Assembly (NCBI RefSeq): GCF_900044055.2
Contig: NZ_FCOX02000005.1
Coordinates: forward strand, 62,001 to 126,000
Source of the DNA: Caballeronia calidae
GTDB lineage: Bacteria > Pseudomonadota > Gammaproteobacteria > Burkholderiales > Burkholderiaceae
DNA: 64,000 bases
Direction: 5' to 3'
This document shows positions 8,457-17,778 of the stretch, piece by piece. A model generated the notes under the pieces. That model did not search any database, was not told the DNA's origin, and worked only from the letters and a program-made list of their open reading frames with translations. How positions within the stretch are numbered: the first letter of the stretch is position 1; the number at the start of each line of letters is the position of its first letter. The translations under genes and the position numbers were made by a program.

Positions 8457-8820
8457 ATTTGCAGCCAAGTATCGCGGATTGGCGTTCGAGTTCGCGCTGG
8501 CGGTCGGGTGAGGCTTGAGCATCGGCGCCGCCCCACGGATTGTTCACGAAGTTCTGGTAGTTCTCGTTGCCGCGGTTGCGCTGCGCAGTCGGGTTGTCCT
8601 TGCCCCAGTCGATCGACGCGCCCAACGCGGCGCATCGATCGCTTTTCAACTGCCTCTCGGTGATAGAGGCGTCCGGAACGTGATTCAGATTCTTGTTGAG
8701 GTGGCTTTGGAAGCGCGGGGCGGACGCCGCATCCGAATAAGCCGGCGAGAGCGACACGGTTTGTGCGCTGGCTGAACCGAATGCGCACGCCAGCGCGAGA
8801 CAGAAGATTCGCTCGAGCAT
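8455..8820 (-). CDS. Small exported protein, paralogue A
   Basis: A 121-residue protein with a Sec signal peptide (MLERIFCLALACAFGSASA, likely cleaved after Ala19). The mature start TVSLSPAYSDAASAPRFQSH resembles the start of the neighbour at 8825-9172. The rest is polar, rich in Asn, Gln and Arg, with Cys at residues 63 and 120 that could form a disulfide. The ATG at 8820 lies four bases from the neighbour's stop, so the two are one transcript. Function unknown. Confidence 0.7.
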   Translation of the reverse strand: MLERIFCLALACAFGSASAQTVSLSPAYSDAASAPRFQSHLNKNLNHVPDASITERQLKSDRCAALGASIDWGKDNPTAQRNRGNENYQNFVNNPWGGADAQASPDRQRELERQSAILGCK

Positions 8821-8824
8821 GGCG

Positions 8825-9172
8825 TCAGTTCCGCGCACAGTCGAGTTGCTGAGATTGCGTCGGCATCCGCGATCCCTTGTCGTCGGTTTGCTGCGTGATC
8901 TGCGTGCTGCCATCGGGCAGGAGCGTGATCGAACCGTTTTGCTGTGGCTGCGTGCCATGCAAGCCCTGCGGGCCTTGCGCGCGCTGATATTGGCAGCGGA
9001 CCGGGTTCCTCGACGGTGGAGGCGGATTCTTGATGTTGGCGGCCGCGCGGCTTTCGAAACGGGAAGAGGCGGAGTTATCGCTGACAAGCGGAGAAAGCGA
9101 CTGAGCCAGCGTTTGTTCGATGCAGACGGCTACCATCAACGCCGCGATGGCGAAGCAGAAGAAACGGATCAT
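8825..9172 (-). CDS. Small exported protein, paralogue B
   Basis: A 115-residue protein with a signal peptide (about residues 1-23, ending TLA) and a mature N-terminus SLSPLVSDNSASSRFESR that parallels paralogue A. A Pro-rich patch (NPPPPSRNP) and a Gln-rich section with the phrase ITLLPDGSTQI follow. Cys residues at about 59 and 112 match the two-Cys layout of its neighbour. It is the upstream gene of the pair. No known family is recognised; periplasmic or secreted location is inferred from the signal peptide. Confidence 0.7.
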   Translation of the reverse strand: MIRFFCFAIAALMVAVCIEQTLAQSLSPLVSDNSASSRFESRAAANIKNPPPPSRNPVRCQYQRAQGPQGLHGTQPQQNGSITLLPDGSTQITQQTDDKGSRMPTQSQQLDCARN

Positions 9173-9247
9173 GGGCGCATTCGATAAGGCTTGAGAACCT
9201 TTATCTTATGATTCGCCTGCAGAAAGATTGTTGAGAAGTGTGATTAT

Positions 9248-9269
9248 CGAGGCGGACGACGCCGCCTCG
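9248..9269 (-). terminator. Hairpin downstream of sucD-like gene
   Basis: An eight-base perfect stem (9248-9255 with 9262-9269) 12 bases after the stop of the minus-strand sucD-like gene. There is no T tract, so it may stabilise the transcript end rather than terminate it. Confidence 0.4.
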
Positions 9270-9281
9270 TGCCAGACCGCC

Positions 9282-10157
<876 letters not shown>

Positions 10158-10170
10158 GTCGGCTTCCTTT

Positions 10171-11370
10171 TTAGTGATGTGCGGCGGCGACGGCGCTGAC
10201 GATCTTGTCGGCGGCATCGGCGAGGTTTTCGGCGGGGATGATGGCAAGCCCGGACGTGCGCAGGATTTCGCGGCCCGCATCGACGTTGGTGCCGGCCAGG
10301 CGCACGACGAGCGGCACGCGCAGATCGACTTCACGCGCGGCCGCGACGACGCCTTGCGCGATCACGTCGCAGCGCATGATGCCGCCGAAGATGTTGACGA
10401 GAATCCCCTGCACCTTCGGATCGCGCAGGATCAGCTTGAACGCGGTCGCGACGCGCTCCTGCGTTGCGCCGCCGCCGACGTCGAGAAAGTTCGCCGGCTC
10501 GCTGCCATAGAGCTTGATGATGTCCATCGTGGCCATCGCGAGGCCCGCGCCGTTCACCATGCAGCCGATGTTGCCGTCGAGCTTCACGTAATTGAGCCCG
10601 TGCTTCGCCGCTTCGATTTCGGCGGGATCTTCCTCGTCCTCATCGCGCAATTCCTCGATATCCGGATGGCGATAGAGCGCGTTGTCGTCGAAATTGAGCT
10701 TGGCGTCGAGCGCCATGACGTCGCCGGAACCGGTCACGACGAGCGGATTCACTTCGACGATGGACGCGTCCAGATCGACGAACGCCTGATACAGCGCCGT
10801 GATGAACTTCGACGCCGCGCCCACCTGTTTGCCGGCGAGACCGAGACCGAACGCGATCTGGCGCGTGTGGAAGGGCTGGAGGCCGGTCGCGGGATCGATC
10901 GCGACCTTGAGAATCTTCTCCGGCGTCCGATGCGCGACTTCCTCGATCTCCATGCCGCCCTCGGTCGACGCCATGATCGTGATGCGCGACGTCGCGCGAT
11001 CGACGAGCATGCCGAGATACAGCTCGCGCGCGATGTCGCAGCCTTCCTCGATATAGAGGCGCTTCACCTCCTTGCCCGCCGGTCCGGTCTGCTTGGTCAC
11101 GAGCACCGACTTCAGCATCTTTTGCGCGTTCTCGCGCACGTCTTCCACCGACTTCACGACGCGCACGCCGCCCTTGCCGTCGGGATCATTGGAAAAGCGC
11201 CCGGCGCCGCGGCCGCCCGCGTGAATCTGCGACTTGACGACCCAGACCGGGCCGCCCAGCGCGCTCGCCGCGTCTGCGGCCTCCTGCGCCGAGAAGGCGA
11301 CGCGGCCATGCGGAACCGCGACGCCGTACTTTCGCAGCAGCGCCTTCGCTTGATATTCGTGGATGTTCAT
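10171..11370 (-). CDS. SucC-like acyl-CoA ligase beta subunit
   Basis: A 399-residue ATP-grasp subunit, a little longer than the usual 388-residue TCA-cycle SucC. Recognisable segments are [20 protein letters not shown] at the N-terminus, [10 protein letters not shown] in the ATP-binding part, [20 protein letters not shown] and FLDVGGGA, then [10 protein letters not shown]. An AGGAG site precedes the ATG. The gene is first in a two-gene unit with the alpha subunit and reads away from frc, with a 24-base palindrome 65 bases upstream. Extra residues after HAGGRG ([14 protein letters not shown]) distinguish it from the housekeeping enzyme I know from Burkholderia. The substrate is open. Confidence 0.85.
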   Translation of the reverse strand: MNIHEYQAKALLRKYGVAVPHGRVAFSAQEAADAASALGGPVWVVKSQIHAGGRGAGRFSNDPDGKGGVRVVKSVEDVRENAQKMLKSVLVTKQTGPAGKEVKRLYIEEGCDIARELYLGMLVDRATSRITIMASTEGGMEIEEVAHRTPEKILKVAIDPATGLQPFHTRQIAFGLGLAGKQVGAASKFITALYQAFVDLDASIVEVNPLVVTGSGDVMALDAKLNFDDNALYRHPDIEELRDEDEEDPAEIEAAKHGLNYVKLDGNIGCMVNGAGLAMATMDIIKLYGSEPANFLDVGGGATQERVATAFKLILRDPKVQGILVNIFGGIMRCDVIAQGVVAAAREVDLRVPLVVRLAGTNVDAGREILRTSGLAIIPAENLADAADKIVSAVAAAHH

Positions 11371-11434
11371 TGCGTCTCCTGTGTCCTCTCTTGGGAATGG
11401 GCGCGACCCAGAAAAAGCGTCATCCGCGGCGCGC

Positions 11435-11458
11435 TGAAATACGATATATCACATTTCA
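11435..11458. promoter_or_regulatory. 24-base palindrome upstream of sucCD
   Basis: The layout is TGAAAT-N2-GATATATC-N2-ATTTCA, with 20 of 24 positions symmetric, 65 bases before the sucC-like start. The centre shares TATATCA with the island operators, so it may be a variant site for the same GntR protein or a site for another dimeric regulator. Confidence 0.6.
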
Positions 11459-11635
11459 CGGCGCACAAAAACTTTTGAACGCTGCCGGTCGTACGTGTTA
11501 TGCGCCTATTTAATCGAGGAGGGAGGCATACAGCGATTGATGCGGTGCAGCGTGTGGTTGGTGGAGTCCGAAGTAGGGCGGGCATTCTGGCCCATCGTGC
11601 AGCGCATCACAGGGTTTTCGCCGAGCGGGATACAG

Positions 11636-11663
11636 TTGACTAATACTGTGTGTGGAATATTGT
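11636..11663 (+). promoter_or_regulatory. Promoter of frc
   Basis: TTGACT at 11636-11641 and TATTGT at 11658-11663 with 16 bases between. The third operator copy overlaps the -10 box. Confidence 0.5.
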
Positions 11664-11672
11664 ATATCACAA
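11657..11672 (+). promoter_or_regulatory. Island operator copy 3 (frc)
   Basis: ATATTGTATATCACAA matches the panE2 operator at 14 of 16 positions, including the full TTGTATATCA core. It lies over the -10 region of the frc promoter. Confidence 0.6.
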
Positions 11673-11864
11673 CGACGGACACGAACCCCGACGAATCGCG
11701 GGCGCGCTGCAGCGTGCAGGTGAGTCGATCGCGAAGACGGGCAAGAGCGCGGTCATCAACATCTGGGTTGATCCGACTGTCTGCGCACCGGACACGATGG
11801 CGCAGACGATGTACAAATAAACGTCGAACTTATAAACGCGGAAGCAAGATTTCGGAGACGAGCA

Positions 11865-13127
11865 ATGACGGTGAACAATTCTGGCAAGGCGCTGGACGGC
11901 GTGCGAATCCTGGATTTCACGCACGTTCAATCGGGACCGACCTGCACGCAGCTGCTCGCGTGGTTCGGCGCGGACGTCATCAAGGTGGAGCGCGCCGGTG
12001 CGGGCGACATCACGCGGGAACAACTGCGTGATATCCCCGACGCCGACAGCCTCTATTTCACGATGCTCAACCACAACAAGCGCTCGATCACCATCGACAC
12101 GAAGAATCCCGAAGGGAAGAAGGTGCTCGAGACGCTCGTGAAGAATTGCGATGTGCTCGTCGAGAACTTCGCGCCGGGCGCGCTCGATCGCATGGGCTTC
12201 ACGTGGGAGCGCATCCAGGAGCTGAATCCGCGGATGATCGTCGCGTCGGTGAAGGGCTTCGGGCCGGGACCGTACGAAGACTGCAAGGTCTACGAGAACG
12301 TCGCGCAATGCGCGGGCGGCGCGGCCTCGACGACCGGCTTCGACGACGGCCCGCCCGTCGTGACCGGCGCGCAGATCGGCGATTCGGGCACGGGCCTGCA
12401 TCTCGCGCTCGGCATCGTCACGGCGCTGTATCAGCGCAACACGAGCGGCCGCGGCCAGAAGGTGCTCGCCGCGATGCAGGACGGCGTGCTCAACCTCTGC
12501 CGCGTGAAGCTGCGCGACCAGCAGCGGCTCGAGCGCACCGGCGTGATGAAGGAATATCCGCAGTATCCGAACGGCACGTTCGGCGAGGCGGTGCCGCGCG
12601 CCGGCAACGCATCGGGCGGCGGCCAGCCGGGCTGGATCCTGAAGTGCAAGGGCTGGGAAACCGATCCGAACGCGTACATCTACTTCATCACGCAGGCGCC
12701 GGTGTGGGGCGAGATCTGCAAGGTGATCGGAAGGGAGGAATGGATCGATCATCCGGACTACAAGACGCCGAACGCGCGCCTGCCGCATCTGAAGCAGATC
12801 TTCGATGAAATCGAGCGCTGGACGATGTCGAAGACCAAGTTCCAGGCGATGGAAATCCTCAACAAGCACGACATTCCGTGCGGCCCGATCCTGTCGATGA
12901 AGGAGATCGCAGAAGAGCCGTCGCTGCGCAAGACCGGGACGATCGTCGAAGTGGATCATCCGGTGCGCGGCAAGTACCTCACGGTCGGTAATCCGATCAA
13001 GCTGTCCGACAGTCCCACCGAAGTCGTGCGTTCGCCGCTGCTTGGCGAGCACACCGACGAAGTCATGGCCGAACTCGGCTACACGCCTGACCAGGTCGCC
13101 ACGCTGAAGAGCCTCGGCGCGATCTGA
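11865..13127 (+). CDS. frc: Formyl-CoA:oxalate CoA-transferase
   Basis: A 420-residue class III CoA-transferase that moves CoA from formyl-CoA to oxalate, giving oxalyl-CoA and formate in the cytoplasm. It matches Oxalobacter Frc and E. coli YfdW along its whole length: [49 protein letters not shown] and [15 protein letters not shown]. The catalytic Asp is at 173 in IGDSGTG and the flexible Gly loop GGGQP at 251-255. GGAG precedes the ATG at 11865. It is probably cotranscribed with the acyl-CoA ligase downstream. A succinyl- or acetyl-CoA donor is possible, as in related enzymes. Confidence 0.92.
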   Translation: MTVNNSGKALDGVRILDFTHVQSGPTCTQLLAWFGADVIKVERAGAGDITREQLRDIPDADSLYFTMLNHNKRSITIDTKNPEGKKVLETLVKNCDVLVENFAPGALDRMGFTWERIQELNPRMIVASVKGFGPGPYEDCKVYENVAQCAGGAASTTGFDDGPPVVTGAQIGDSGTGLHLALGIVTALYQRNTSGRGQKVLAAMQDGVLNLCRVKLRDQQRLERTGVMKEYPQYPNGTFGEAVPRAGNASGGGQPGWILKCKGWETDPNAYIYFITQAPVWGEICKVIGREEWIDHPDYKTPNARLPHLKQIFDEIERWTMSKTKFQAMEILNKHDIPCGPILSMKEIAEEPSLRKTGTIVEVDHPVRGKYLTVGNPIKLSDSPTEVVRSPLLGEHTDEVMAELGYTPDQVATLKSLGAI

Positions 13128-13152
13128 GCCTTTCTGAACCGCGAACACGCCC

Positions 13153-13173
13153 GCCGCCTCGACAGGAGGCGGC
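13153..13173 (+). other. Intercistronic hairpin, frc to acyl-CoA ligase
   Basis: An eight-base perfect stem (13153-13160 with 13166-13173) in the 97-base gap after frc, without a T tract. It could be an mRNA stabiliser or processing site that sets different levels of the two products. Confidence 0.4.
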
Positions 13174-13224
13174 GAGGATCGTCACGTCCAAAAAGACGGA
13201 CACCTGATAACGGAGAGACACCAA

Positions 13225-15432
13225 ATGAACAGCACGGTTGTCCAGGATCGCAGCGAATCAGTCAATTCTTCCAACCAGGCAGCGGCGGTCGTTCCGCTAC
13301 ATGCGCCCGACGCGAAGCGCCGCGTCGCCGAGGTCTTCGATCGCGTGAAGGCCGAAGGACGCACGTCGCTCACGGCGCCGGAAGGCAAGCTCATTTGCGA
13401 TGCATACGGCATCGCCGTGCCGCAGGAAGGCGTCGCCAAATCGGCGGACGATGCCGCGAAGCTCGCGTCGTTCATCGGCTTTCCGGTGGTGCTGAAGATC
13501 GTTTCGCCCGAAATCCTGCACAAGACCGAGGCGGGCGGCGTGCTCGTCGGCGTGAAGAACGAAGCCGATGTCCGCGCGGGCTTCGACACGATCATCTCGA
13601 ACGCGAAGAAGTACGACCCGAACGCGACGCTCGTCGGCGTGCAGGTTCAGCAGATGGTCGGCGCGGGCCAGGAAGTGATCATCGGCGCGGTGACGGACCC
13701 GTCGTTCGGCAAGCTGATCGCGTTCGGTCTCGGCGGCGTGCTCGTCGAAGTGCTGAAGGACGTGACGTTCCGTCTCGCGCCCGTCACGCGCGACGAAGCC
13801 GCGTCGATGCTCGACGGCATTCAGGCCGCCGAAGTGCTGCGCGGCGTGCGCGGCGCTGAAGCCGTGAATCGCGAGGCGCTCATCACGTTGATCGAGCGCG
13901 TGTCGCGTCTCGTCGACGACTTCCCGCAAATCTCCGAGATGGACCTGAACCCGGTCTTCGCGAGCCCGAACGGCGCGGTGGCGGCGGACGTGCGCATCGT
14001 GATGGACTTCGAGCCGGCCGCGCCGCGTTATCGCCCGACGCAGGAGCAGATCGTCGCGCAGATGAACCGCATCATGAAGCCGGATGCGGTCGCGGTGATC
14101 GGCGCGTCGAACGAGGACGGCAAGATCGGCAACTCCGTGATGAAGAACCTCATCAACGGCGGCTATCAGGGCACGATCTATCCGATCCACCCGAAGGCCG
14201 ACGAGATCATGGGCCGCAAGGCGTACAAGAGCGTGAAGGACGTGCCCGGCGTGATCGATGTCGCCGTGTTCGCGATTCCGGCGAAGTTCGTCGCGCAAGC
14301 GCTCGTCGAAGTGGGCGAGAAGCAGATTCCGGGCGCGGTGCTGATTCCGTCGGGTTTCGCGGAGACCGGCAATCACGAAGGCCAGGAAGAGATCGTGCAG
14401 ATCGCGCGCAAGTACGACATCCGCATGATGGGACCGAACATCTACGGCTTCTACTACACGCCGAAGAACCTCTGCGCGACGTTCTGCACGCCGTACGACG
14501 TGAAGGGCAAGGCGGCGCTGTCGTCGCAATCGGGCGGCATCGGCATGGCGATCATCGGGTTTTCGCGCTCGGCGAAGATGGGCGTGTCCGCGATCGTCGG
14601 CCTCGGCAACAAGAGCGATATCGACGAAGACGATCTGCTCACGTTCTTCGAGCAGGACGACAACACGGAAATCATCGCGCAGCACTGCGAGGACCTGAAG
14701 GACGGACGTTCGTTCGCCGAAGCCGCGAAGCGCGTGTCGAAGAAAAAGCCGGTCGTGGTGCTGAAGGCGGGGCGCACGAGCCTCGGCGCGCGCGCGGCCA
14801 GCTCGCACACCGGCGCGCTCGCGGGCAACGACAAGATCTACGAAGACGTGTTCCAGCAGTGCGGCGTGATCCGCGCGCGCTCGCTGCGTGACCTGCTCGA
14901 ATTCGCGCGCGGCATTCCGAAGCTGCCGACGCCGAAGGGCGAGAACACGGTAATCATCACGGGCGCGGGCGGCTCGGGCGTGCTGCTGTCGGATGCATGC
15001 GTCGACAACAATCTGTCGCTCATGACGATGCCCGACGATCTCGACGCCGCGTTCCGCAAGTTCATCCCGCCGTTCGGCGCGGCGGGCAATCCGGTCGACA
15101 TCACCGGCGGCGAGCCGCCGAGCACCTACAAGAATACGATCCGCCTCGGTCTCGAAGACGATCGCATCCATTCGATCATCCTCGGCTACTGGCACACGAT
15201 CATCACACCGCCGATGGTCTTCGCGAAGCTCGTGATCGAAGTGAAGGAGGAGATGAAGGCGCTGGGCATCGAGAAGCCGATCGTGGCATCGCTCGCGGGC
15301 GATGTTCAGGTCGAGGAAGCGGCGGAGTATCTTTACGAGCATGGCGTGCCCGCCTACGCGTACTCGACGGAACTGCCCGTCGCGGTGCTCGGCGCGAAGT
15401 ACAAGTGGGCGCGTGGAGCAGGTTTGATCTGA
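13225..15432 (+). CDS. ADP-forming acyl-CoA ligase, single chain
   Basis: A 735-residue protein of the acetate-CoA ligase (ADP-forming) family with the ATP-grasp part first: residues 45-260 ATP-grasp, 285-375 CoA-binding, then two ligase domains (about 425-555 and 560-720). Both phosphorylated His positions are present, His99 in EILHKTEAGG and His528 in SSHTGALAG, so it should be active. Such enzymes convert an acid, ATP and CoA to an acyl-CoA plus ADP and phosphate. GGAGAG precedes the ATG. Being between frc and an FAH enzyme it may activate oxalate, formate or a related acid and prime the CoA-transfer cycle; the substrate is inferred only from location. Confidence 0.85.
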   Translation: MNSTVVQDRSESVNSSNQAAAVVPLHAPDAKRRVAEVFDRVKAEGRTSLTAPEGKLICDAYGIAVPQEGVAKSADDAAKLASFIGFPVVLKIVSPEILHKTEAGGVLVGVKNEADVRAGFDTIISNAKKYDPNATLVGVQVQQMVGAGQEVIIGAVTDPSFGKLIAFGLGGVLVEVLKDVTFRLAPVTRDEAASMLDGIQAAEVLRGVRGAEAVNREALITLIERVSRLVDDFPQISEMDLNPVFASPNGAVAADVRIVMDFEPAAPRYRPTQEQIVAQMNRIMKPDAVAVIGASNEDGKIGNSVMKNLINGGYQGTIYPIHPKADEIMGRKAYKSVKDVPGVIDVAVFAIPAKFVAQALVEVGEKQIPGAVLIPSGFAETGNHEGQEEIVQIARKYDIRMMGPNIYGFYYTPKNLCATFCTPYDVKGKAALSSQSGGIGMAIIGFSRSAKMGVSAIVGLGNKSDIDEDDLLTFFEQDDNTEIIAQHCEDLKDGRSFAEAAKRVSKKKPVVVLKAGRTSLGARAASSHTGALAGNDKIYEDVFQQCGVIRARSLRDLLEFARGIPKLPTPKGENTVIITGAGGSGVLLSDACVDNNLSLMTMPDDLDAAFRKFIPPFGAAGNPVDITGGEPPSTYKNTIRLGLEDDRIHSIILGYWHTIITPPMVFAKLVIEVKEEMKALGIEKPIVASLAGDVQVEEAAEYLYEHGVPAYAYSTELPVAVLGAKYKWARGAGLI

Positions 15433-15517
15433 TGTAACGAGGAGTACGGAGGAGGGGACGAGAGCGCGGGCCATTTCAAAGCAAATGCAGCCCGCGCTCC
15501 TTATAAGGGAGGCAGAC

Positions 15518-16306
15518 TTGACACACTGGATTCGTTTTCGCGATGCCGACGGCAGCATCGGCTTCGGCACGCTCGATCAGTACTCGGGCCGCGTCGTGCA
15601 GCACGACGGCGCGATGTTCGATCGCCCGCGCCCGACCGACATTTCCTACGCCGTGGACGACCTGACGCTGCTCGCGCCCTGCGAGCCGAGCAAGGTCATC
15701 GCGCTGTGGAACAACTACTACGCGCTGTCGCAGAAGCTCGATAAAGCGCCGCCGCAGCATCCGCTCTTTCTCATCAAGCCGCCGATGTCGGTGATCGGCC
15801 CGAACGAGTCGATTCGCCGGCCGAAGAGCTATCACGGCAAGATCGCGTATGAGGGCGAGCTCGGCATCGTGATCGGCAAGACGGTGAGCGGGGCGTCGGT
15901 GGAGGAAGCCGAGGCGGCGATCTTCGGCTACACGTGCGTCAACGACGTGACCGCGATCGAGCTTTTGCAGGAAGATCCCAACTTCGCGCAATGGTGCCGC
16001 TCGAAGGGCTTCGACACGTTCACGTGTCTCGGTCCCGCGATCGTCACGCCGGGCAACGGCTTCGACTGGCGCGCGGCGAATGTCGTCACCACGCTCGAAG
16101 GCGCCGAGCGCCAGAACTATCCGCTCGACGACATGATCTTCTCGCCCGCCGAGCAAGTGAGCCTGCTGTCGCAGGACATGACGCTCGTACCCGGCGATGT
16201 CATCGCGTGCGGCACGTCGATCGGCGTCGGTTCGATCAAGGACGGCGCGCGCGTCGATGTGACGATCGCGGGCATCGGCACGCTGTCGAACGTGCTCGAA
16301 GCATGA
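15518..16306 (+). CDS. FAH-family hydrolase/tautomerase
   Basis: A 262-residue member of the fumarylacetoacetate hydrolase family, which cleaves, decarboxylates or tautomerises beta-keto acids with a divalent metal. Metal ligands are Glu112 and Glu114 in YEGELGI and Asp143 in CVNDVTA. I start it at a TTG (15518) because AAGGGAGG stands five bases upstream; an in-frame ATG at 15485 lacks such a site. Relatives include oxaloacetate tautomerase/decarboxylase, which would suit acid metabolism in this island, but the substrate is not evident. The stop overlaps the start of the next gene. Confidence 0.8.
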   Translation: MTHWIRFRDADGSIGFGTLDQYSGRVVQHDGAMFDRPRPTDISYAVDDLTLLAPCEPSKVIALWNNYYALSQKLDKAPPQHPLFLIKPPMSVIGPNESIRRPKSYHGKIAYEGELGIVIGKTVSGASVEEAEAAIFGYTCVNDVTAIELLQEDPNFAQWCRSKGFDTFTCLGPAIVTPGNGFDWRAANVVTTLEGAERQNYPLDDMIFSPAEQVSLLSQDMTLVPGDVIACGTSIGVGSIKDGARVDVTIAGIGTLSNVLEA

Positions 16307-17001
16307 CCGGCGGCTGGCTGTCGGGCGCGCTCTGCGTGCTCGCGTCGCTGTCTGCGGGGGCATCGCTGCGTTCGGGCGCGGCGCGCTGGCGCCGGCTGTG
16401 GGAAATCGGCGCGGTCGTGATCGTGGCTTACGGTGTGAGCCGGGGGCCGGGCGTCGCCGCGCTGCTGCTCGCCATCGTCGCGGGATTCGCCGGATACCGG
16501 CTCGGCCGGCCCGCGGCGAACGCTTCGACGCAGGCGTCGCTCGTCACGATCGCGTTCGTCGCGTGGCTCTTGCCCGATGCGCCCGGCCTCAGCGGTGTAT
16601 TCGCCGTGCTCGCGGGCGGCGCGGTGGCGGCGCTGGGTTATCTGGTGTGCGCCCGGAGGCATCGGGAGACGGCGAATCTGCAGGCATTGCATCTCGCGTG
16701 CGCCGGCGCGTGCGCGGCGCTCGCGTATGTGCTCGGCGCTCAGTCGGGCGCGCTCGCCGTGGTGTCGGTCGTGGCAATGGTCGCGCTCATCGGCGCGCAT
16801 CTGTCGCTCGCGATGGGCGGCAGCGCCAGCGCGCCGCTCGCGAGCCTCATGAGCGGAACAGCGTCGTGCGGTCTCGCGGTGGCGGCCGCGATCGGCGGCA
16901 TGCACGGCACGAATGCCGCGCTCGTCGTCGCCACGGTCGCGCTTGCCATCGGTTGCGCGCGGTCCGCATCGTTCGCCGGCTTCGTGCGCGAGGTCCCTTG
17001 A
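16303..17001 (+). CDS. Multi-pass membrane protein of unknown function
   Basis: A 232-residue protein almost wholly composed of hydrophobic helices, about seven or eight, separated by short loops rich in Arg. The only polar cytoplasmic piece is CARRHRETANLQ near residue 120. Its ATG overlaps the FAH stop codon (ATGA), so the pair is translationally coupled and the two proteins probably serve the same pathway. I do not recognise the family; a small-molecule permease is possible, since Gly/Ala-rich helices are common there. A strong terminator follows. Confidence 0.65.
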   Translation: MTGGWLSGALCVLASLSAGASLRSGAARWRRLWEIGAVVIVAYGVSRGPGVAALLLAIVAGFAGYRLGRPAANASTQASLVTIAFVAWLLPDAPGLSGVFAVLAGGAVAALGYLVCARRHRETANLQALHLACAGACAALAYVLGAQSGALAVVSVVAMVALIGAHLSLAMGGSASAPLASLMSGTASCGLAVAAAIGGMHGTNAALVVATVALAIGCARSASFAGFVREVP

Positions 17002-17007
17002 AACAGC

Positions 17008-17036
17008 AAAGCCGGCGCGATCGTCGCGCCGGCTTT
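17008..17036. terminator. Terminator ending the oxalate island
   Basis: A 13-base perfect stem (17008-17020 with 17024-17036) and a three-base loop, flanked by A and T runs, seven bases after the membrane protein stop. It separates this transcript from the convergent CsbD gene. Confidence 0.85.
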
Positions 17037-17071
17037 GTCTTCGATGCGTCATCCGCGCGGCGAACCGCGCA

Positions 17072-17326
17072 TCAACGATCGCGATTCCACAACGCGCCGA
17101 GCAGGAAGCCGACGGCTGCCGCGATCAGCACGCCCTGAATCGGCTGACTCGCGACGGCGAGTCGCACGTTGTCGACGGTCTGCCCATAGCTCTGTTGCAG
17201 GTTGCCGTATGCCTGCCGCATCTTGCCTTCGGCTTGCGTGGCGCCATCGCCCGTGAGCGCGCCGACCGCGTCCTGCACCTTGCCGACGACCTTTTGCGCC
17301 GTGCCTTCCACTTGATCCTGCACCAT
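17072..17326 (-). CDS. CsbD-family stress protein with membrane tail
   Basis: An 84-residue protein. Residues 1-45 have the CsbD pattern (DQVEGTAQKVVGKVQDAVG, then a second amphipathic helix with GKMRQAYGNLQQ), and residues 62-82 form a hydrophobic helix (IQGVLIAAAVGFLLGALW) ending NRDR. CsbD proteins accumulate under general stress; the tail suggests attachment to the inner membrane. It is a monocistronic gene next to a two-gene KaiC/response-regulator unit. Confidence 0.8.
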   Translation of the reverse strand: MVQDQVEGTAQKVVGKVQDAVGALTGDGATQAEGKMRQAYGNLQQSYGQTVDNVRLAVASQPIQGVLIAAAVGFLLGALWNRDR

Positions 17327-17421
17327 GGTGCCTCCCTTTCGGTTGAGCGGTTTCTCATGAATCCCGCGTGAATCCGGTCACGCCGGAACGCACCTGTACA
17401 GCACGTCGCGTGCCCAGTTGC

Positions 17422-17778
17422 TCACGCCGGACCGATCAAACCTTTCACGGCATCGATCAGATCGTCGATCGAAAGCGGCTTGCGGCGAAACTGCGCGTGC
17501 GGATGCTCGAGCGGCGGCGCCTTCGCCGCCGCGCTCATGAGGATCACGGGCACCTGGCCGAGGCCGTCGCTCGCGGCCAGTTGCTGGATCAGCTGAACAC
17601 CGTCCATGTGCGGCATCATCCAGTCGGTGATGACGAGCGCGGGCGGGTTCGTGCGCGCGGTGTCGAGCGCGGTGCGTCCGTTGGATGCGGTCACGACCTC
17701 GTAGCCCTCCATTTCGAGCACGAGACGCCACGTGGTCAGAATGTCGAATTCATCGTCGACGACGAGGATCTTTTTCAT
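17422..17778 (-). CDS. Single-domain response regulator
   Basis: A 118-residue CheY-like receiver with no output domain. The acidic pair is Asp8-Asp9, the phosphorylated Asp is residue 52 in VITDWMMPHMDG, and the conserved Lys is near residue 99 in RRKPLS. Its ATG overlaps the stop codon of the KaiC-like gene upstream (17775-17778), so the two are translationally coupled and the receiver probably works with that ATPase. No histidine kinase is adjacent. Confidence 0.9.
   Translation of the reverse strand: MKKILVVDDEFDILTTWRLVLEMEGYEVVTASNGRTALDTARTNPPALVITDWMMPHMDGVQLIQQLAASDGLGQVPVILMSAAAKAPPLEHPHAQFRRKPLSIDDLIDAVKGLIGPA

Larger units (their letters stand above)
11371..11864. other. Divergent control region, sucCD to frc
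   Basis: No credible gene. The left part has the 24-base palindrome at 11435-11458; the right part has the frc promoter and the third operator copy. Between them is ordinary sequence with an AGGAGGGAGG purine run near 11517 that is not followed by a supported reading frame. About 190 bases lie between the frc promoter and its start codon, a long leader. Confidence 0.6.

Noticed and set aside
11495..12031. Frame in the sucCD-frc space reaching into frc
   Set aside because: It lacks a supported start and overlaps the frc coding region in another frame.
13297..15570. 757-codon open frame on the minus strand
   Set aside because: It lies wholly opposite the acyl-CoA ligase gene, has low-complexity Arg/His/Asp-rich translation typical of antisense frames in high-GC DNA, and no ribosome site.
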